DNA of 64,000 nt from Prodigiosinella aquatilis (GCA_030388725.1 CP128857.1:1798001-1862000), one strand, 5' to 3'; shown: positions 7,656 through 16,857, counted from the first letter of the stretch. Made by a program: numbers and translations. Notes: a model not told the origin generated them from the letters alone.

Positions 7656-8630
7656 TCAGGTTGATGTGTCTCCTGCTTGCGCACGTGCTGCACGCCGCAC
7701 GCTCTGCGGTGGCTGCCCATAGATGCGCAGAAAAGCTTTACGCATACGTTCGGCGTCGACAAATCCGGTTTGGATTGCGATAGCTTCTATCGGTTTCTGC
7801 GTTGATTCGATCAGGTTGCGAGCAAGTTCCAGGCGGATTTTCTCCACGGCTTTGGCCGGTGTGATACCGGTCTCGTTCCTGAATGTACGGGCGAAGTTGC
7901 GTTCGCTCATACAAGCGTGTTCTGCCAAACGTTGCACCGACAGACACTCGGCAATGTGCTCGCGAATCCACGGGAAAAGTGCGGAAAAGCGGCTGCCAGG
8001 GGTGTCAAATTCGAGTAGGGCAGAGAACTGGGACTGTCCGCCGCCACGCCGGTGGTAAACCACGAGTTGTTGAGCAACTTGTTTGGACAGTTCTGCTCCC
8101 AGGTCGTCTTCGATCAATGCCAAAGCCAGGTCGATACCTGCGGTGATGCCTGCCGATGTCCAGAATTTGCCGTCTTGGGTGTATATCTGATCCGGGCGAA
8201 AAAGCACCTTGGGAAAACGCTGGGAAAAATCTTTGGTGCGTCGCCAGTGCGTGGTGGCCTGCCTACCGTTCAACAAACCTGCTGTCGCCAGAAGATATGC
8301 GCCTGAGCACACGCTGCACATGCGGCGTGCTATCTCAGCTTGGTGGCGCACAAATGCCAACGTGGCTGGGCATTGAGCCGCTTCGTGTATACCGATGCCG
8401 CCAGCCAGAATCAGCGTGTCGATATTGCGGATCTGGTGCATGGGTTCAGTCTGCATTGCTGCGCCCGAAGAGCTAGTGATCAGACCTCCATCGCGTGACA
8501 ATAGCTTGAGCGTATAAGGCGCGGGCTGGACGAAGCGTGTGGGCATTTCAAATGCGGCAATCGGCCCGGCAGCATCCAGCATCTGGAAACCGTCGAACAG
8601 GAAAAAGGCGATGATGCGTTTCATAGGCAT
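7656..8630 (-). CDS. GlxA/FtrA-type transcriptional activator (DJ-1/PfpI domain plus AraC HTH)
   Basis: A 324-residue regulator. Residues 1-190 are a DJ-1/PfpI-like class I amidotransferase domain (FFLFDGFQMLDAAGP; SVCSGAYLLATAGLL at the nucleophile-elbow position; SAGITAGIDLALALIEDD). Residues 215-310 are an AraC-type DNA-binding domain (ECLSVQRLAEHACMSERNFA; QTGFVDAERMRKAF). The start is ATG 8630 or the second Met at 8624. It is divergent from another DJ-1-family gene at 8732, which it probably controls; such regulators sense small nitrogen compounds or reactive aldehydes. Confidence 0.88.
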   Translation of the reverse strand: MPMKRIIAFFLFDGFQMLDAAGPIAAFEMPTRFVQPAPYTLKLLSRDGGLITSSSGAAMQTEPMHQIRNIDTLILAGGIGIHEAAQCPATLAFVRHQAEIARRMCSVCSGAYLLATAGLLNGRQATTHWRRTKDFSQRFPKVLFRPDQIYTQDGKFWTSAGITAGIDLALALIEDDLGAELSKQVAQQLVVYHRRGGGQSQFSALLEFDTPGSRFSALFPWIREHIAECLSVQRLAEHACMSERNFARTFRNETGITPAKAVEKIRLELARNLIESTQKPIEAIAIQTGFVDAERMRKAFLRIYGQPPQSVRRAARAQAGDTST

Positions 8631-8731
8631 AATGTTGGCTGAAAAATAGGTATTTATGTCATCTAAGCCAACCTGTCAACAGATAGTATATCGGCAGGTA
8701 AGAAGCGTAATCCGTTTTCCAGGAGTTCAAT

Positions 8732-9430
8732 ATGAATATGTCCCAAGCCAATTTTCGCACCGTGTTTGTCATTTACCCAGGTATGACGCCCTTAGACTTT
8801 ATCGGTCCTTATGAATTCATATCGCGTTTGCCGAATGCTGAAACACAGGTGGCTAGCTTATATGGTGGCACTGTGCTGTGCGGTGGGTTGGCATTTGCCA
8901 ATACCGTACCGCTGGCCGACATAGACCGCTGTGATTTGATATGCGTACCTGGTGGACTGACCGCTACACAGATATCGCTGGATGCGGAGTTTATTGGCCA
9001 CATCCGGCGTCTAGGTCACAGTGCTCAGTATGTAACATCGGTCTGTACCGGTTCGCTAATCCTGGGGGCCGCGGGATTTTTACAGGGCAAACATGCCGCC
9101 TGTCACTGGGCTTTGCGCGAACTACTGCCACTGTATGGTGCTATTCCTGACGCCGCGCGTGTAGTACGCGATGGTCGGCTTATCACCGGTGGTGGGGTGA
9201 CGGCAGGCATTGATTTTGCTTTGACCGTGTTGGCCGAGATTGCCGGAGATACCGTAGCCCAGTCTATACAACTGCGGCTGGAATATGCGCCGGAACCCCC
9301 GTTCAATGCCGGACGACCCGAAACTGCGCCAGCCGATGTGTTAGCGCTCTACACAGAGTCCATGGCGCATATAGCGCCACAGCGACAGGATGAAGTGCGG
9401 GAGGCCGCGCGTAGATTACGGGTGGGATAA
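8732..9430 (+). CDS. isonitrile-hydratase-like protein, DJ-1/PfpI family
   Basis: A 232-residue cytoplasmic DJ-1/PfpI enzyme, start ATG 8732 behind AGGAG. The sequence runs parallel to Pseudomonas isonitrile hydratase InhA over its full length: YPGMTPLDFIGPYEF, the nucleophile elbow YVTSVCTGSLILGAAGFLQG, THWA-like CHWALRELL, RLITGGGVTAGIDFALT and LEYAPEPPFNAG. InhA hydrates isonitriles to N-formamides using that cysteine and an N-terminal Asp (D in TPLDFIGP here). Probably a detoxification enzyme induced through the divergent regulator. The isonitrile substrate is inferred from similarity. Confidence 0.82.
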   Translation: MNMSQANFRTVFVIYPGMTPLDFIGPYEFISRLPNAETQVASLYGGTVLCGGLAFANTVPLADIDRCDLICVPGGLTATQISLDAEFIGHIRRLGHSAQYVTSVCTGSLILGAAGFLQGKHAACHWALRELLPLYGAIPDAARVVRDGRLITGGGVTAGIDFALTVLAEIAGDTVAQSIQLRLEYAPEPPFNAGRPETAPADVLALYTESMAHIAPQRQDEVREAARRLRVG

Positions 9431-9592
9431 ATATGTGGCGTTTGCCAAGTGTGGCGTGTTTCGTCTCTCATGAGACGGGCGTCGGCGAAAGAAACCGCAG
9501 GGTAGGCATCAAATTAAAGCACTAGCGGTTTATCGTTGCAGACACTAATTGCTAAAATCATTGCGGGTTTCAGAAAGTTGGAGGAATGGTTT

Positions 9593-10033
9593 GTGAAGAT
9601 TGAAGTTGTGACAGAGGCGACGCCAACCGTGACGAGACTGATTTCGCAGTTGGTATCTCAATTATCAACTACGTCCGCCACTCCAACACTCGACAGGATC
9701 GCCAGAATTGTAGAATCTTCTGCGACAATTCTTCTCGTCGCCCGTTTAGAAGACGGTGCCTACGTTGGCATGTTGACGCTTGTGCTCTTTGAAATCCCTA
9801 CGGGAATAAGAGCAATGATCGAAGATGTCGTTGTTGATGTTGAGCACCGGGGGCAGGGCTTCGCGGAAATGCTGACACGAGAAGCGTTGAGACTTGCGCA
9901 AGAGGCTGGAGCGAGAACAGTGGATTTAACTTCCCGTCCGTCGCGGGAGGCCGCCAACACTTTATATCAGAAGCTTGGTTTTGAGCGGCGGGAGAGCAAC
10001 GTGTACCGTTTCTCCTTTACACCACAGCAATAG
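9593..10033 (+). CDS. GNAT-family N-acetyltransferase
   Basis: A 146-residue GNAT protein. Start GTG 9593 is chosen because GGAGGA lies seven bases upstream; a TTG further left has no such site. The acetyl-CoA-binding motif A is VDVEHRGQGFAEMLTREALR (R/Q-x-x-G-x-G/A form), preceded by the strand MIEDVVVD and followed by SREAANTLYQKLGFERRES, the usual end of the fold. It acetylates an amine, but the target is not readable. No clear operon partner. Confidence 0.85.
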   Translation: MKIEVVTEATPTVTRLISQLVSQLSTTSATPTLDRIARIVESSATILLVARLEDGAYVGMLTLVLFEIPTGIRAMIEDVVVDVEHRGQGFAEMLTREALRLAQEAGARTVDLTSRPSREAANTLYQKLGFERRESNVYRFSFTPQQ

Positions 10034-10760
10034 GTTAAAGGGCTTTATCCAGAACACTCAGACGCCGCAAACGGATACCCGTCAGCCTAAGTACCTGGCG
10101 GCGCTGGAATGGACAAGCTGAAGACCATCGATCCACAGCAGTGTGTCCGGTACCGGTCAATAAACTGAGCGCCGAAGAAGAGCATCAGATAGTCATGGTA
10201 TGTACTGCGGCGACAGAGTCAGGTGCATCACCGGGGCCGTAGCCGCGGACCGCAACGTATTACGTGAACGGTGGTCAACTTCATGCCGTCAATGACAACG
10301 AGTTGAGGTAGTGATGTTGAATCCGGACAAGCCAGAAACCAGGCTGAAATCCACAGCGTAAAAGCAAATAAGGGTGTCAACTTCGTTGGCGATTACCGCG
10401 AGGAAATAGGTTTAACGCTGACAATTAAAAACGATGCCCCATTTTGGTGCCTTTCAACATCCCTATTTGGGGATGTGCACTTTTTTGGCGCATTGGGATA
10501 TTCATCTGCTTTTAGTTTACGAACAGTCCTGCCAGATGGCTCTTTGTCCAGATTGTTTTGTGCCCGGTAGTTTGCAAATTTCATTCTCCAGTTACCTACC
10601 GATACCTGAATTATAAAAAGACATATTTATTTACCTATAGATACCTGCGATGGCATGTAACCTGCTCATTTAGTCTTGTTACACACAACACATCACATCA
10701 ACGAATGGTTCAGACAGTCGGGCCAGTGAGTGCCGAAACTGAAAACAAGAGGTATGTCAT
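10034..10760. other. gene-poor stretch with a possible IS3-type transposase fragment
   Basis: No complete gene is supported. A plus-strand reading near 10110-10230 (KLSAEEEHQIVMVC) resembles the N-terminal part of IS3-family OrfB proteins, but it soon hits stops; if correct this is a small fossil. The remainder (about 10300-10700) is low-complexity intergenic DNA with the leader of the next permease. Only the absence of intact genes is firm. Confidence 0.35.
10457..10486 (+). terminator. hairpin with T-tract
   Basis: ACATCCC / GGGATGT stem (10458-10464 with 10470-10476) followed by GCACTTTTTT. It fits a plus-strand terminator or leader hairpin about 275 bp before the APC permease; no upstream intact gene obviously needs it. 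Confidence 0.4.
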
Positions 10761-12359
10761 ATGGTGAAACACGGACTTAAGAAAGAGCTGGGATTAGTCG
10801 ATCTCACCTTGCTGGGAATAGGGTCAATGATTGGCTCTGGCTGGCTTTATGCCGCGCTCACCAGCGCCGGGTATGCAGGAGCACAGACTGGCTGGGCATG
10901 GATTCTGGGGGCCATCATCGTATTATTAATCGGGCTGGTGTTTGCGGAATTATCCGCTGCGTTACCACGTGCTGGCGGTTTTGTCCGTTATCCTAATTAT
11001 TCCCATGGTAATGTTGTGGGTTTCGTGATTGGCGTCAGTTCGTTACTTGCTTATACCAGTACGGCAGGGGTGGAGGTGGAAGCCGTGCGTCAGTACGCTG
11101 TGTACTGGTGGCCTGCTCTGGGGAATACTGATGGCAGCCCGACAATGATCGGTTTTGCTGTTCAGATAGGGCTGCTGCTGGTGTTCTTCCTGCTCAACTA
11201 CTGGAGTGTAAAAGTCTTTGGTCGGGTAAATACCATTGTTACTGTCTTTAAATTTGTTGTGCCATTGCTAACCATTGTCACCTTATTCATGTACTTCAAT
11301 GCTGCCAACCTGAATGTACCACCGCCGCCGCCGGGCGGAACGCATGGTATCTTCTCCTCGCTGACCGGTGCCGGGATTGTATTCGCCTATCTGGGTTTCC
11401 GCCAGGCAGTGGACTTTGCCAGTGAAGCGAAAAATCCTCAGCGTGATGTACCACTGTCTATCATCATTGCCATTGGGTTGAGTTTTGTTATTTACCTGCT
11501 GTTGCAATATGCTTTCCTGGGAGCGGTACCATCCGAAGCGTTGAGTGCCCACGGTTGGGATGGCCTGAAACATGTATTGCAATCCCCTTATGCTGATCTG
11601 GCGCGCAGCCTTGGGATCACCTGGCTTATCAACCTGATCCTGGTTGATGCTGTCATCTCTCCGGCAGGTACCGGTAATATTTATCTCGCGGGGGCGAGCC
11701 GCGTACTGTTTGCCTGGGCGCGTAACGGCCACCTGTTTAAAGTCTTTGGCAAAGTGGATGAGAAATCCGGTGTACCGCGTGGGGCGCTCTGGTTATCACT
11801 TGTGCTGGCGATCGCCTGGACTTTGCCTTCTGAATTCCAGATGTGGGGGGGCCTGATTGGGGCCGTGACATCGGCAACGGTCTTTACTTACTTGCCAGGG
11901 CCGATTTCCGCAGGCGCTTTCCGCCGTCATCTACCGAATTTATACCGTCCTTTCCGCCTGCCGCTGTTTAACCTATTAAGCCCGCTGGCATTTGTCGCCA
12001 GTACAATGCTGGTTTACTGGAGCGGGTGGTCGGTTAACGTGATTTTGCTGCCGATACTGATTGTTGCCTGGGTGCTATATGCACTGTTTGCGAAAAAAGG
12101 TCAGCATCATCAGCGCGATGTCGGTTGTGCATGGTGGTTGTTGGTTTATTACATTGCCATAATGGTGATTTCCGGCCTGGGAACCTTTGGTGGCACAGGG
12201 CTTATCAGCGCGCCGATGGATATGATCCTGTCTGCTATTGTCAGCCTGGTGTGCTACTACTGGGGTGTCAGCACCAGTTTGGCCGCACCAAAAATTACTG
12301 AGGAAGAAGATGAAATCCTGGCGACAGGGCAAATTAATCAAGAAGGTTATGTGCAGTAA
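10761..12359 (+). CDS. APC-superfamily amino-acid permease (YveA/aspartate-proton symporter-like)
   Basis: A 532-residue inner-membrane transporter with about 12-14 helices. The N-terminus (LGLVDLTLLGIGSMIGSGWL) has the glycine-rich unwound helix 1 of the amino acid-polyamine-organocation superfamily, which binds the substrate carboxyl and amino groups. Helix 6 region AGIVFAYLGFRQAVDFASEA and the proline run VPPPPPGG before it resemble the aspartate/proton symporter branch represented by Bacillus YveA (about 520 aa). The tail is acidic (EEEDEIL). Start ATG 10761 has AGAGG upstream. Monocistronic with its own terminator. Substrate is likely an acidic or related amino acid, not proved. Confidence 0.85.
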   Translation: MVKHGLKKELGLVDLTLLGIGSMIGSGWLYAALTSAGYAGAQTGWAWILGAIIVLLIGLVFAELSAALPRAGGFVRYPNYSHGNVVGFVIGVSSLLAYTSTAGVEVEAVRQYAVYWWPALGNTDGSPTMIGFAVQIGLLLVFFLLNYWSVKVFGRVNTIVTVFKFVVPLLTIVTLFMYFNAANLNVPPPPPGGTHGIFSSLTGAGIVFAYLGFRQAVDFASEAKNPQRDVPLSIIIAIGLSFVIYLLLQYAFLGAVPSEALSAHGWDGLKHVLQSPYADLARSLGITWLINLILVDAVISPAGTGNIYLAGASRVLFAWARNGHLFKVFGKVDEKSGVPRGALWLSLVLAIAWTLPSEFQMWGGLIGAVTSATVFTYLPGPISAGAFRRHLPNLYRPFRLPLFNLLSPLAFVASTMLVYWSGWSVNVILLPILIVAWVLYALFAKKGQHHQRDVGCAWWLLVYYIAIMVISGLGTFGGTGLISAPMDMILSAIVSLVCYYWGVSTSLAAPKITEEEDEILATGQINQEGYVQ

Positions 12360-12406
12360 GGCAGCACATTGATTGGCTATTCCATCAACAACGGTAAGGG
12401 CCTGCG

Positions 12407-12446
12407 ACCCCGTTCGGGCGGATACAACCCGGCGGGGCTTTTATCT
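12407..12446 (+). terminator. Rho-independent terminator after the APC permease
   Basis: CCCCG-tt-CGGG on the left pairs with CCCG-g-CGGGG on the right, followed by CTTTTATCTTTTT. A GC-rich stem plus U-tract about 50 bp after the stop. Confidence 0.75.
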
Positions 12447-12547
12447 TTTTACCAGATGATCTGGAATATAGAGCAAACCTTTCGTAATGGTTGCTTCAGT
12501 GTCTCGGATATAATGTTTAATCTGGTTCCTGAAAAGTCAGATAAATA

Positions 12548-12804
12548 TTCGTCAGGCAGGCGTGAATGGGCAGCCAAGACGGTAAATTCCTCATACTGGG
12601 CCAGACTGTATTACCAGGGCCAGTGAGAAAAGGGAAATCTCACCAATCTGCGATCCGGGCGCTGGTGTTTAAAATGGATAAGGATCATTTACCGCTGCTG
12701 GAAGACCGGAACCTGCTACGACGGGGCAAAATACTTGAGCACGCAGAGAGCAAAATTCGCCCTTACTGAAGCCATACAAAGCTTGTCAAATGTCTCAGGG
12801 CGTG
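12548..12804 (+). pseudogene. IS110-family transposase C-terminal fragment with right end
   Basis: The DNA aligns with the last part of the IS110-family element at 26.3-26.6 kb (TGGGCCAGACT, TGGATAAGGATCATTTACCG, then the shared right end TCTCAGGGCGTG at 12793-12804). Frameshifts break the reading frame and the first roughly 1.2 kb of the element is missing. It is an old relic of a second copy of the same insertion sequence. Confidence 0.8.
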
Positions 12805-12844
12805 AAGCGGAAGTTCATGTTCGCAGGATGAGAAATGTCACTTT

Positions 12845-13780
12845 TTAAGTGTGATTCAGAAATTTTCTAAGATCATCAATGAAAGCTCGTACCCGAACAG
12901 AGAGATTCCTGCGGTTTGGGTAAATTGCATGGATAGCAATTTCTTCACCTCTTACATCAGTCAGCACTTGCACCAGGCGGCCTTCAAATAAATCCTTTTC
13001 AATCATGAAGGACGGTAAATATCCGATACCCAGCCCCGCGATGGATGCGGTGCGAATTGCATCTCCGCTGTCAAATCTGGCATAAGCCGGGCCGTCTAGA
13101 GTTATCTGACCTTGCTCTTTATCAACCAGTGTCCATGCGGTGGGAGTCGTTCCCAGACCATAGACGAGACGCCGATGGTTTTTTATCTCAGCAAACGAGT
13201 TCGGAATTCCCCACTTTTCGAGATAGTTGGGGGATGCATAAAGGTGTGGCCATGCCCTGTCGATCACCTGCGTTATGTATTGGTAACTTGTGGTTGCACT
13301 ACCTACTCGGATGGCGAGATCGAATCCTTCTTCTACAAGATCAACAACCCGATCAGTGAAGCTTACCTCAATGCTCAATTCTGGTGAGGCCTCTAGAAAT
13401 TCATTGAGAAACGGCAAAATAATCATTTTGCCGTAGCCTTCTGAAACGGTAAGTCGAAGTATGCCTTTTGGCCGTAGTGGATTTTGACGAATGGTAGCTT
13501 CAGCTTCTTCTAGATCCTCCAGCAACTGACTGCATCGATGATAAAATTCATGCCCCTCTGTCGTGAGAGATAAGCGACGAGTTGTCCGTTGGAAAAGCCG
13601 TGTCTCAAGATAGTTTTCCAAACGAGCCAGTGCTTTACCCGCCGCAGAACGCGTCAGTCCCATTGCCTTACCGCCTGCAACAAAACTCCCCGCCTCTGCA
13701 ACAGCAACAAAGATACGCAGTGCACCAATATCTATATCCGAGCCTTTTGGTTTAGCCACTGGGATTTTTTTTCCCACCAT
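12845..13780 (-). CDS. LysR-family transcriptional regulator
   Basis: A 311-residue LysR protein. The HTH spans about residues 17-75 (IDIGALRIFVAVAEAGSFVA, TRSAAGKALARLENYLETRL FQRTTRRLSLT) and the effector domain follows (RLTVSEGYGKMIILPFLNEF; YLPSFMIEKDLFEGRLV). It belongs to the large group of single-hydrolase regulators. It is divergent from the alpha/beta hydrolase at 13851, with 70 bp between starts, and very probably controls it. The inducer is unknown. Confidence 0.9.
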   Translation of the reverse strand: MVGKKIPVAKPKGSDIDIGALRIFVAVAEAGSFVAGGKAMGLTRSAAGKALARLENYLETRLFQRTTRRLSLTTEGHEFYHRCSQLLEDLEEAEATIRQNPLRPKGILRLTVSEGYGKMIILPFLNEFLEASPELSIEVSFTDRVVDLVEEGFDLAIRVGSATTSYQYITQVIDRAWPHLYASPNYLEKWGIPNSFAEIKNHRRLVYGLGTTPTAWTLVDKEQGQITLDGPAYARFDSGDAIRTASIAGLGIGYLPSFMIEKDLFEGRLVQVLTDVRGEEIAIHAIYPNRRNLSVRVRAFIDDLRKFLNHT

Positions 13781-13850
13781 TGGGGAACCCTTTTCGTTAA
13801 TGTGTTGAATATACTGTCATTGTAGAATTTAACTGAGTGAGGTTTCAACA

Positions 13851-14789
13851 ATGCTGTCGAAAAATGCCCAAAATGCTCTTGATGGATGGATCACTGCCGC
13901 TGGCCCGGTTGTTCAGAAGCTCTATGGTCAGTCTGAAGCTAGCTGGCCGGAAGTACGCGCTCACTATATGCAAAGTCTTGAAAAAATTTTCCCTGCGATC
14001 GAGGGGATTTCCTATAAGACCACTACGTTAGGCGATGCTCCTGCAATGATCAGCGAGATGGAGGAACACGTTGGGAGCAGAGTCGTTCTATACATTCATG
14101 GCGGCGGCTATGTGCATGGGGGTGTCGAAGCATACCGTGGAATTACGGGGCGTCTTGCCAAAGCGTTGAAAGCCAGGGTTTACACGCCAGACTATAGGCA
14201 GGCGCCCGATTTCCCATTTCCGACGCCAATTAATGATGTTTTTTCAGCTTATCGTGCAATTCTGGACCGTGGCATTCATCCCCGCGATCTCGCTCTGGTA
14301 GGTGATTCAGCAGGCGGCGCGATGGTCGTCACTATGATGCGCAAGGCTCGCGATGCTGGTATTCCGCTACCCGCCGCCGGGGTGGCGATCTCACCATGGG
14401 CAAATCTTACCCATAGCGGTTTGTCTGCGACCACCCGCGAGGGGATTGATCCGATTTGTAGCGTGGATTTTCTCAACATCTTGGGAAGGTGTTTTCTCGC
14501 CGGTGAGCTTCCTACACATCCTGATGCTTCCCCCGTTTATGCTGATGTCCAAGGGCTTGCACCGATACTAATCCAGATCGGTGAGAATGAGGTCATGCTG
14601 AGTGATGCTATCCGACTAGCTTCAAATTTAGGGGAAGCGCGTGTACGCACCACACTCGAAGTTTGGCCTGGAATGTTCCATGTATGGCATCTTCTAGCAG
14701 GGATCCTGCCTGAAGCTGATCAGGCTTTGCGCAATGCGGTGCGTTTCCTCGAGGATGTTCTTACAGAGGATAAGAAATTAAACGAGTAA
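13851..14789 (+). CDS. alpha/beta hydrolase of the hormone-sensitive lipase (HSL) family
   Basis: A 312-residue cytoplasmic esterase. The HSL oxyanion motif HGGGYVHGG is at about residues 82-90, the nucleophile elbow GDSAGG near 149-154, the acid in the segment QIGENEVMLSDA, and the catalytic His in PGMFHVWHLL near 280. GAGG precedes the ATG. It would hydrolyse short-chain esters. Its expression is presumably set by the divergent LysR gene; single-gene unit. Confidence 0.9.
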   Translation: MLSKNAQNALDGWITAAGPVVQKLYGQSEASWPEVRAHYMQSLEKIFPAIEGISYKTTTLGDAPAMISEMEEHVGSRVVLYIHGGGYVHGGVEAYRGITGRLAKALKARVYTPDYRQAPDFPFPTPINDVFSAYRAILDRGIHPRDLALVGDSAGGAMVVTMMRKARDAGIPLPAAGVAISPWANLTHSGLSATTREGIDPICSVDFLNILGRCFLAGELPTHPDASPVYADVQGLAPILIQIGENEVMLSDAIRLASNLGEARVRTTLEVWPGMFHVWHLLAGILPEADQALRNAVRFLEDVLTEDKKLNE

Positions 14790-14910
14790 ATGTTCGTGCG
14801 ATATATTTTAAATATTTGTGAATAAATCGTCAGGGCGTGCTTTTAGCAAATGAAGATCATTGTCTCATTTATTCACTACAATTGTATGGCTTGACTCCCT
14901 TAGGTCAGCT

Positions 14911-15060
14911 AGTGATGCCGAAATCTTGTTTATGAATGATGCAAGGTTTCGGCCTGATGTTATTAATTAGTACACCCACAGATAGCCACCACATTTTCGA
15001 TATCAATTCGGGTATATGCTGACACTGCTTCATTATAAGAAGAGATATTATCAGTATCTG
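14911..15060 (-). pseudogene. decayed partial copy of the cold-shock-domain gene at 16.1-16.6 kb
   Basis: Two blocks match the intact gene region: 14911-14953 with 16020-16068 (GATGCCGAAAT, CTTATGAATG, GGATTTCGGC) and 14953-15060 with 16215-16330 (CCTGAT, AGTACCCCCACAGA, CATTTTC, ATCAAT.CGGGTAT). The intervening segment of about 150 bp, which includes the 3' end of the gene, is missing. The join lies at the word ATTTCGGC, present at both edges of the missing piece in the intact copy. Confidence 0.65.
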
Positions 15061-15150
15061 TAACTTATCGTTGATTGACTGTTAGACATCTCCGCTTCAC
15101 ACCCCAGAAAATAAAAGGCCACATTGAAAGGGTTGAGCAAAGCATCTTAA

Positions 15151-15174
15151 TGAAAAGCCCTCAGGGACTTTTCA
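15151..15174 (-). terminator. terminator downstream of the YaiL-like gene
   Basis: On the minus strand AAAAGTCCC-TGA-GGGCTTTT forms a stem with one bulge and ends in a T run. It lies 25 bp after the stop of the gene at 15200. Confidence 0.55.
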
Positions 15175-15199
15175 TACATAAGTATCTGCAAAACGTTAA

Positions 15200-15739
15200 T
15201 TACCACATCAAATCATCGGGCACTTTAAAATCGGCATACGGATCTTCTTCATCCTGCTCTTCCTGACTAAGCGCACTATTTAATACAATGCTGCTCGCAT
15301 CTCGCTGCGCAATTTTATCGGCTACGCTAGCGGGGATAATAGCGTATTCACTCTCGCCACTGTTATCAACAACCAAACGAGCAATGGCGAGACGACCACT
15401 AATCAGCTGAGCCTGAGTCAGCTTATCCACAGCTATTTTTTTAATTAACTTATTATCTGTGAAGTTAAAACCAATATCGCCGTTTGAAATGTCAATTCTG
15501 TTCATTTCAATGAGCTGCTTCACCTGAGCTTTATATTCTTTAGCTAAAGCAGCTTGTTTTTGTTGTTCACTTAGCTGTTTATCACGTTCAAGTTGTGATT
15601 TTTTATTTTCTTCCACAGCCTCTCTTGCCTCACGCGCCTGAACTCGTGATTTTTTGGCTGTTCTTTGGACTTTGGCCATTTTTTTGCTGGTCACTAACCC
15701 AGCTTTTAGCATCTGCTCTTGTAAGGTGAGTTTTGTCAT
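15200..15739 (-). CDS. yaiL: DUF2058 family protein (YaiL-like)
   Basis: A 179-residue soluble protein of the DUF2058/YaiL family, sometimes described as nucleoprotein or polynucleotide-associated. It starts MTKLTLQEQMLKAGLVTSKK, followed by a long charged helix (residues 25-85, rich in Lys, Gln, Glu; likely coiled coil) and a C-terminal domain with IDISNGDIGFNFTDN and YAIIPASVADKIAQRD; it ends in an acidic EEQDEEDPYADF tail. Length matches E. coli YaiL (179). Function is unknown. It stands between the decayed and intact cold-shock-domain copies. Confidence 0.88.
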   Translation of the reverse strand: MTKLTLQEQMLKAGLVTSKKMAKVQRTAKKSRVQAREAREAVEENKKSQLERDKQLSEQQKQAALAKEYKAQVKQLIEMNRIDISNGDIGFNFTDNKLIKKIAVDKLTQAQLISGRLAIARLVVDNSGESEYAIIPASVADKIAQRDASSIVLNSALSQEEQDEEDPYADFKVPDDLMW

Positions 15740-15779
15740 CTTCGTTTCTAAACCAGTTGAATAATGTGTGGGATTATAC

Positions 15780-16070
15780 CTGTAATTTTTGAGGCTGTAC
15801 CAGGTTGCAGTACCTGATCACTATGTGGCTTGAGTTGATAACGAACTGCTGGCAGGAAACCGCATTACAAGTGGACGATGCGCAGGCATTAACGCAAGCC
15901 ATTCTGGGGGAACACTGCCGCCCAATGTGGCGAAAGCATTAACCGGGCTGCTACATGATATGGTCTGGTTGTTAGAAGCGTTTATAAAAGATCTATATAT
16001 CACGGCGTACTGCGGCTGGTAAGCGATGCCGAAATTCTGCTTATGAATGGCGCAGGATTTCGGCACAGGG
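15780..16070. other. intergenic stretch with a frameshifted coding relic
   Basis: Plus-strand frames here read peptide-like pieces (QVDDAQALTQAILGEHCRP, then after a shift LPPNVAKALTGLLHDMVWLL) that stop repeatedly. They suggest a decayed gene of about 60-70 codons that I cannot identify. No intact gene is present. Confidence 0.3.
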
Positions 16071-16085
16071 TCAGTGCGAATTATT

Positions 16086-16568
16086 TCAGACCTTGAGCAG
16101 TTTTACCGTGGCATCCACGTCTATCTCATCTTCTGAGAAGATTAACGTCGTTCCCTGGAAGGTAGTGATCGCCAGTTTTTTTAGCGAGCGCATTTCACCA
16201 GGCTTAGTGGCTGATTTCGGCCTGATATTACCCATCAGTACCCCCACAGACAGCACCGCATTTTCTTTATCAATGCGGGTATCGGCAGACACTTCTTCGC
16301 GGTAAACCAGGTAAGACTTGATCGACGTGAGCTTAAGGCGCTCGCCCGCAATATAGATGTATTTGCTCTCCGGTACGACTTTCACAGCATAAGCTGACAA
16401 ACCCTTGTTATTGGTGGTGGGTTCGAAAGTGACCGCCGCATCTTTCTTAATCAGTTCAGGATTGGCGACTTTAATCACATGAAAATAACGGTTATCACCG
16501 TTTTCATCTTTGATAAATCCAAAACCTTTATCTTTAAACCAGGTTGTGATCGTTCCGTTCATCGCCAT
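16086..16568 (-). CDS. cold-shock-domain protein with C-terminal extension
   Basis: A 160-residue protein. Residues 1-65 are a cold-shock OB fold with RNP1 (WFKDKGFGFIKDENG) and an altered RNP2 (DNRYFHVIKV). The second RNP2 aromatic pattern FVHF/FFH has become YFH. The remaining about 95 residues (YIYIAGERLKLTSIKSYLVY onward, ending VDATVKLLKV) are a mostly beta region that I do not recognise; single-domain Csp proteins have only about 70 residues. It probably binds single-stranded nucleic acid. Start is either Met1 or Met3 (16562), the latter better spaced from AGGCGG. Confidence 0.85.
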   Translation of the reverse strand: MAMNGTITTWFKDKGFGFIKDENGDNRYFHVIKVANPELIKKDAAVTFEPTTNNKGLSAYAVKVVPESKYIYIAGERLKLTSIKSYLVYREEVSADTRIDKENAVLSVGVLMGNIRPKSATKPGEMRSLKKLAITTFQGTTLIFSEDEIDVDATVKLLKV

Positions 16569-16857
16569 TACCGCCTACTTAATCGTTTATCTACTCAGTT
16601 TTTGCAGCGCGCAGTGTAAATCACAATGCCTGCGCAGACTACGTCTTTGGTTTAAGTCTTGATGATAAATCTCTGGTATGCAAAGGGGCGGTTGGCCTGG
16701 CCTCAATATTAAATACAATACTCAGTTAGTAGAAAACCGCCCGAGAGAAATTCAATTTATTTTTCAATTGATTGATTTTAATTGTTTTTTCTATTGGATT
16801 TTCATCGTAGTCCCAATCGTAGTCTCATAAGGAAAGATGCCCTGGCGGCTGCATTCG

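Noticed and set aside
10393..10616. short frames on both strands before the APC permease
   Set aside because: They cross a hairpin and AT-rich leader, lack ribosome sites and resemble no family.
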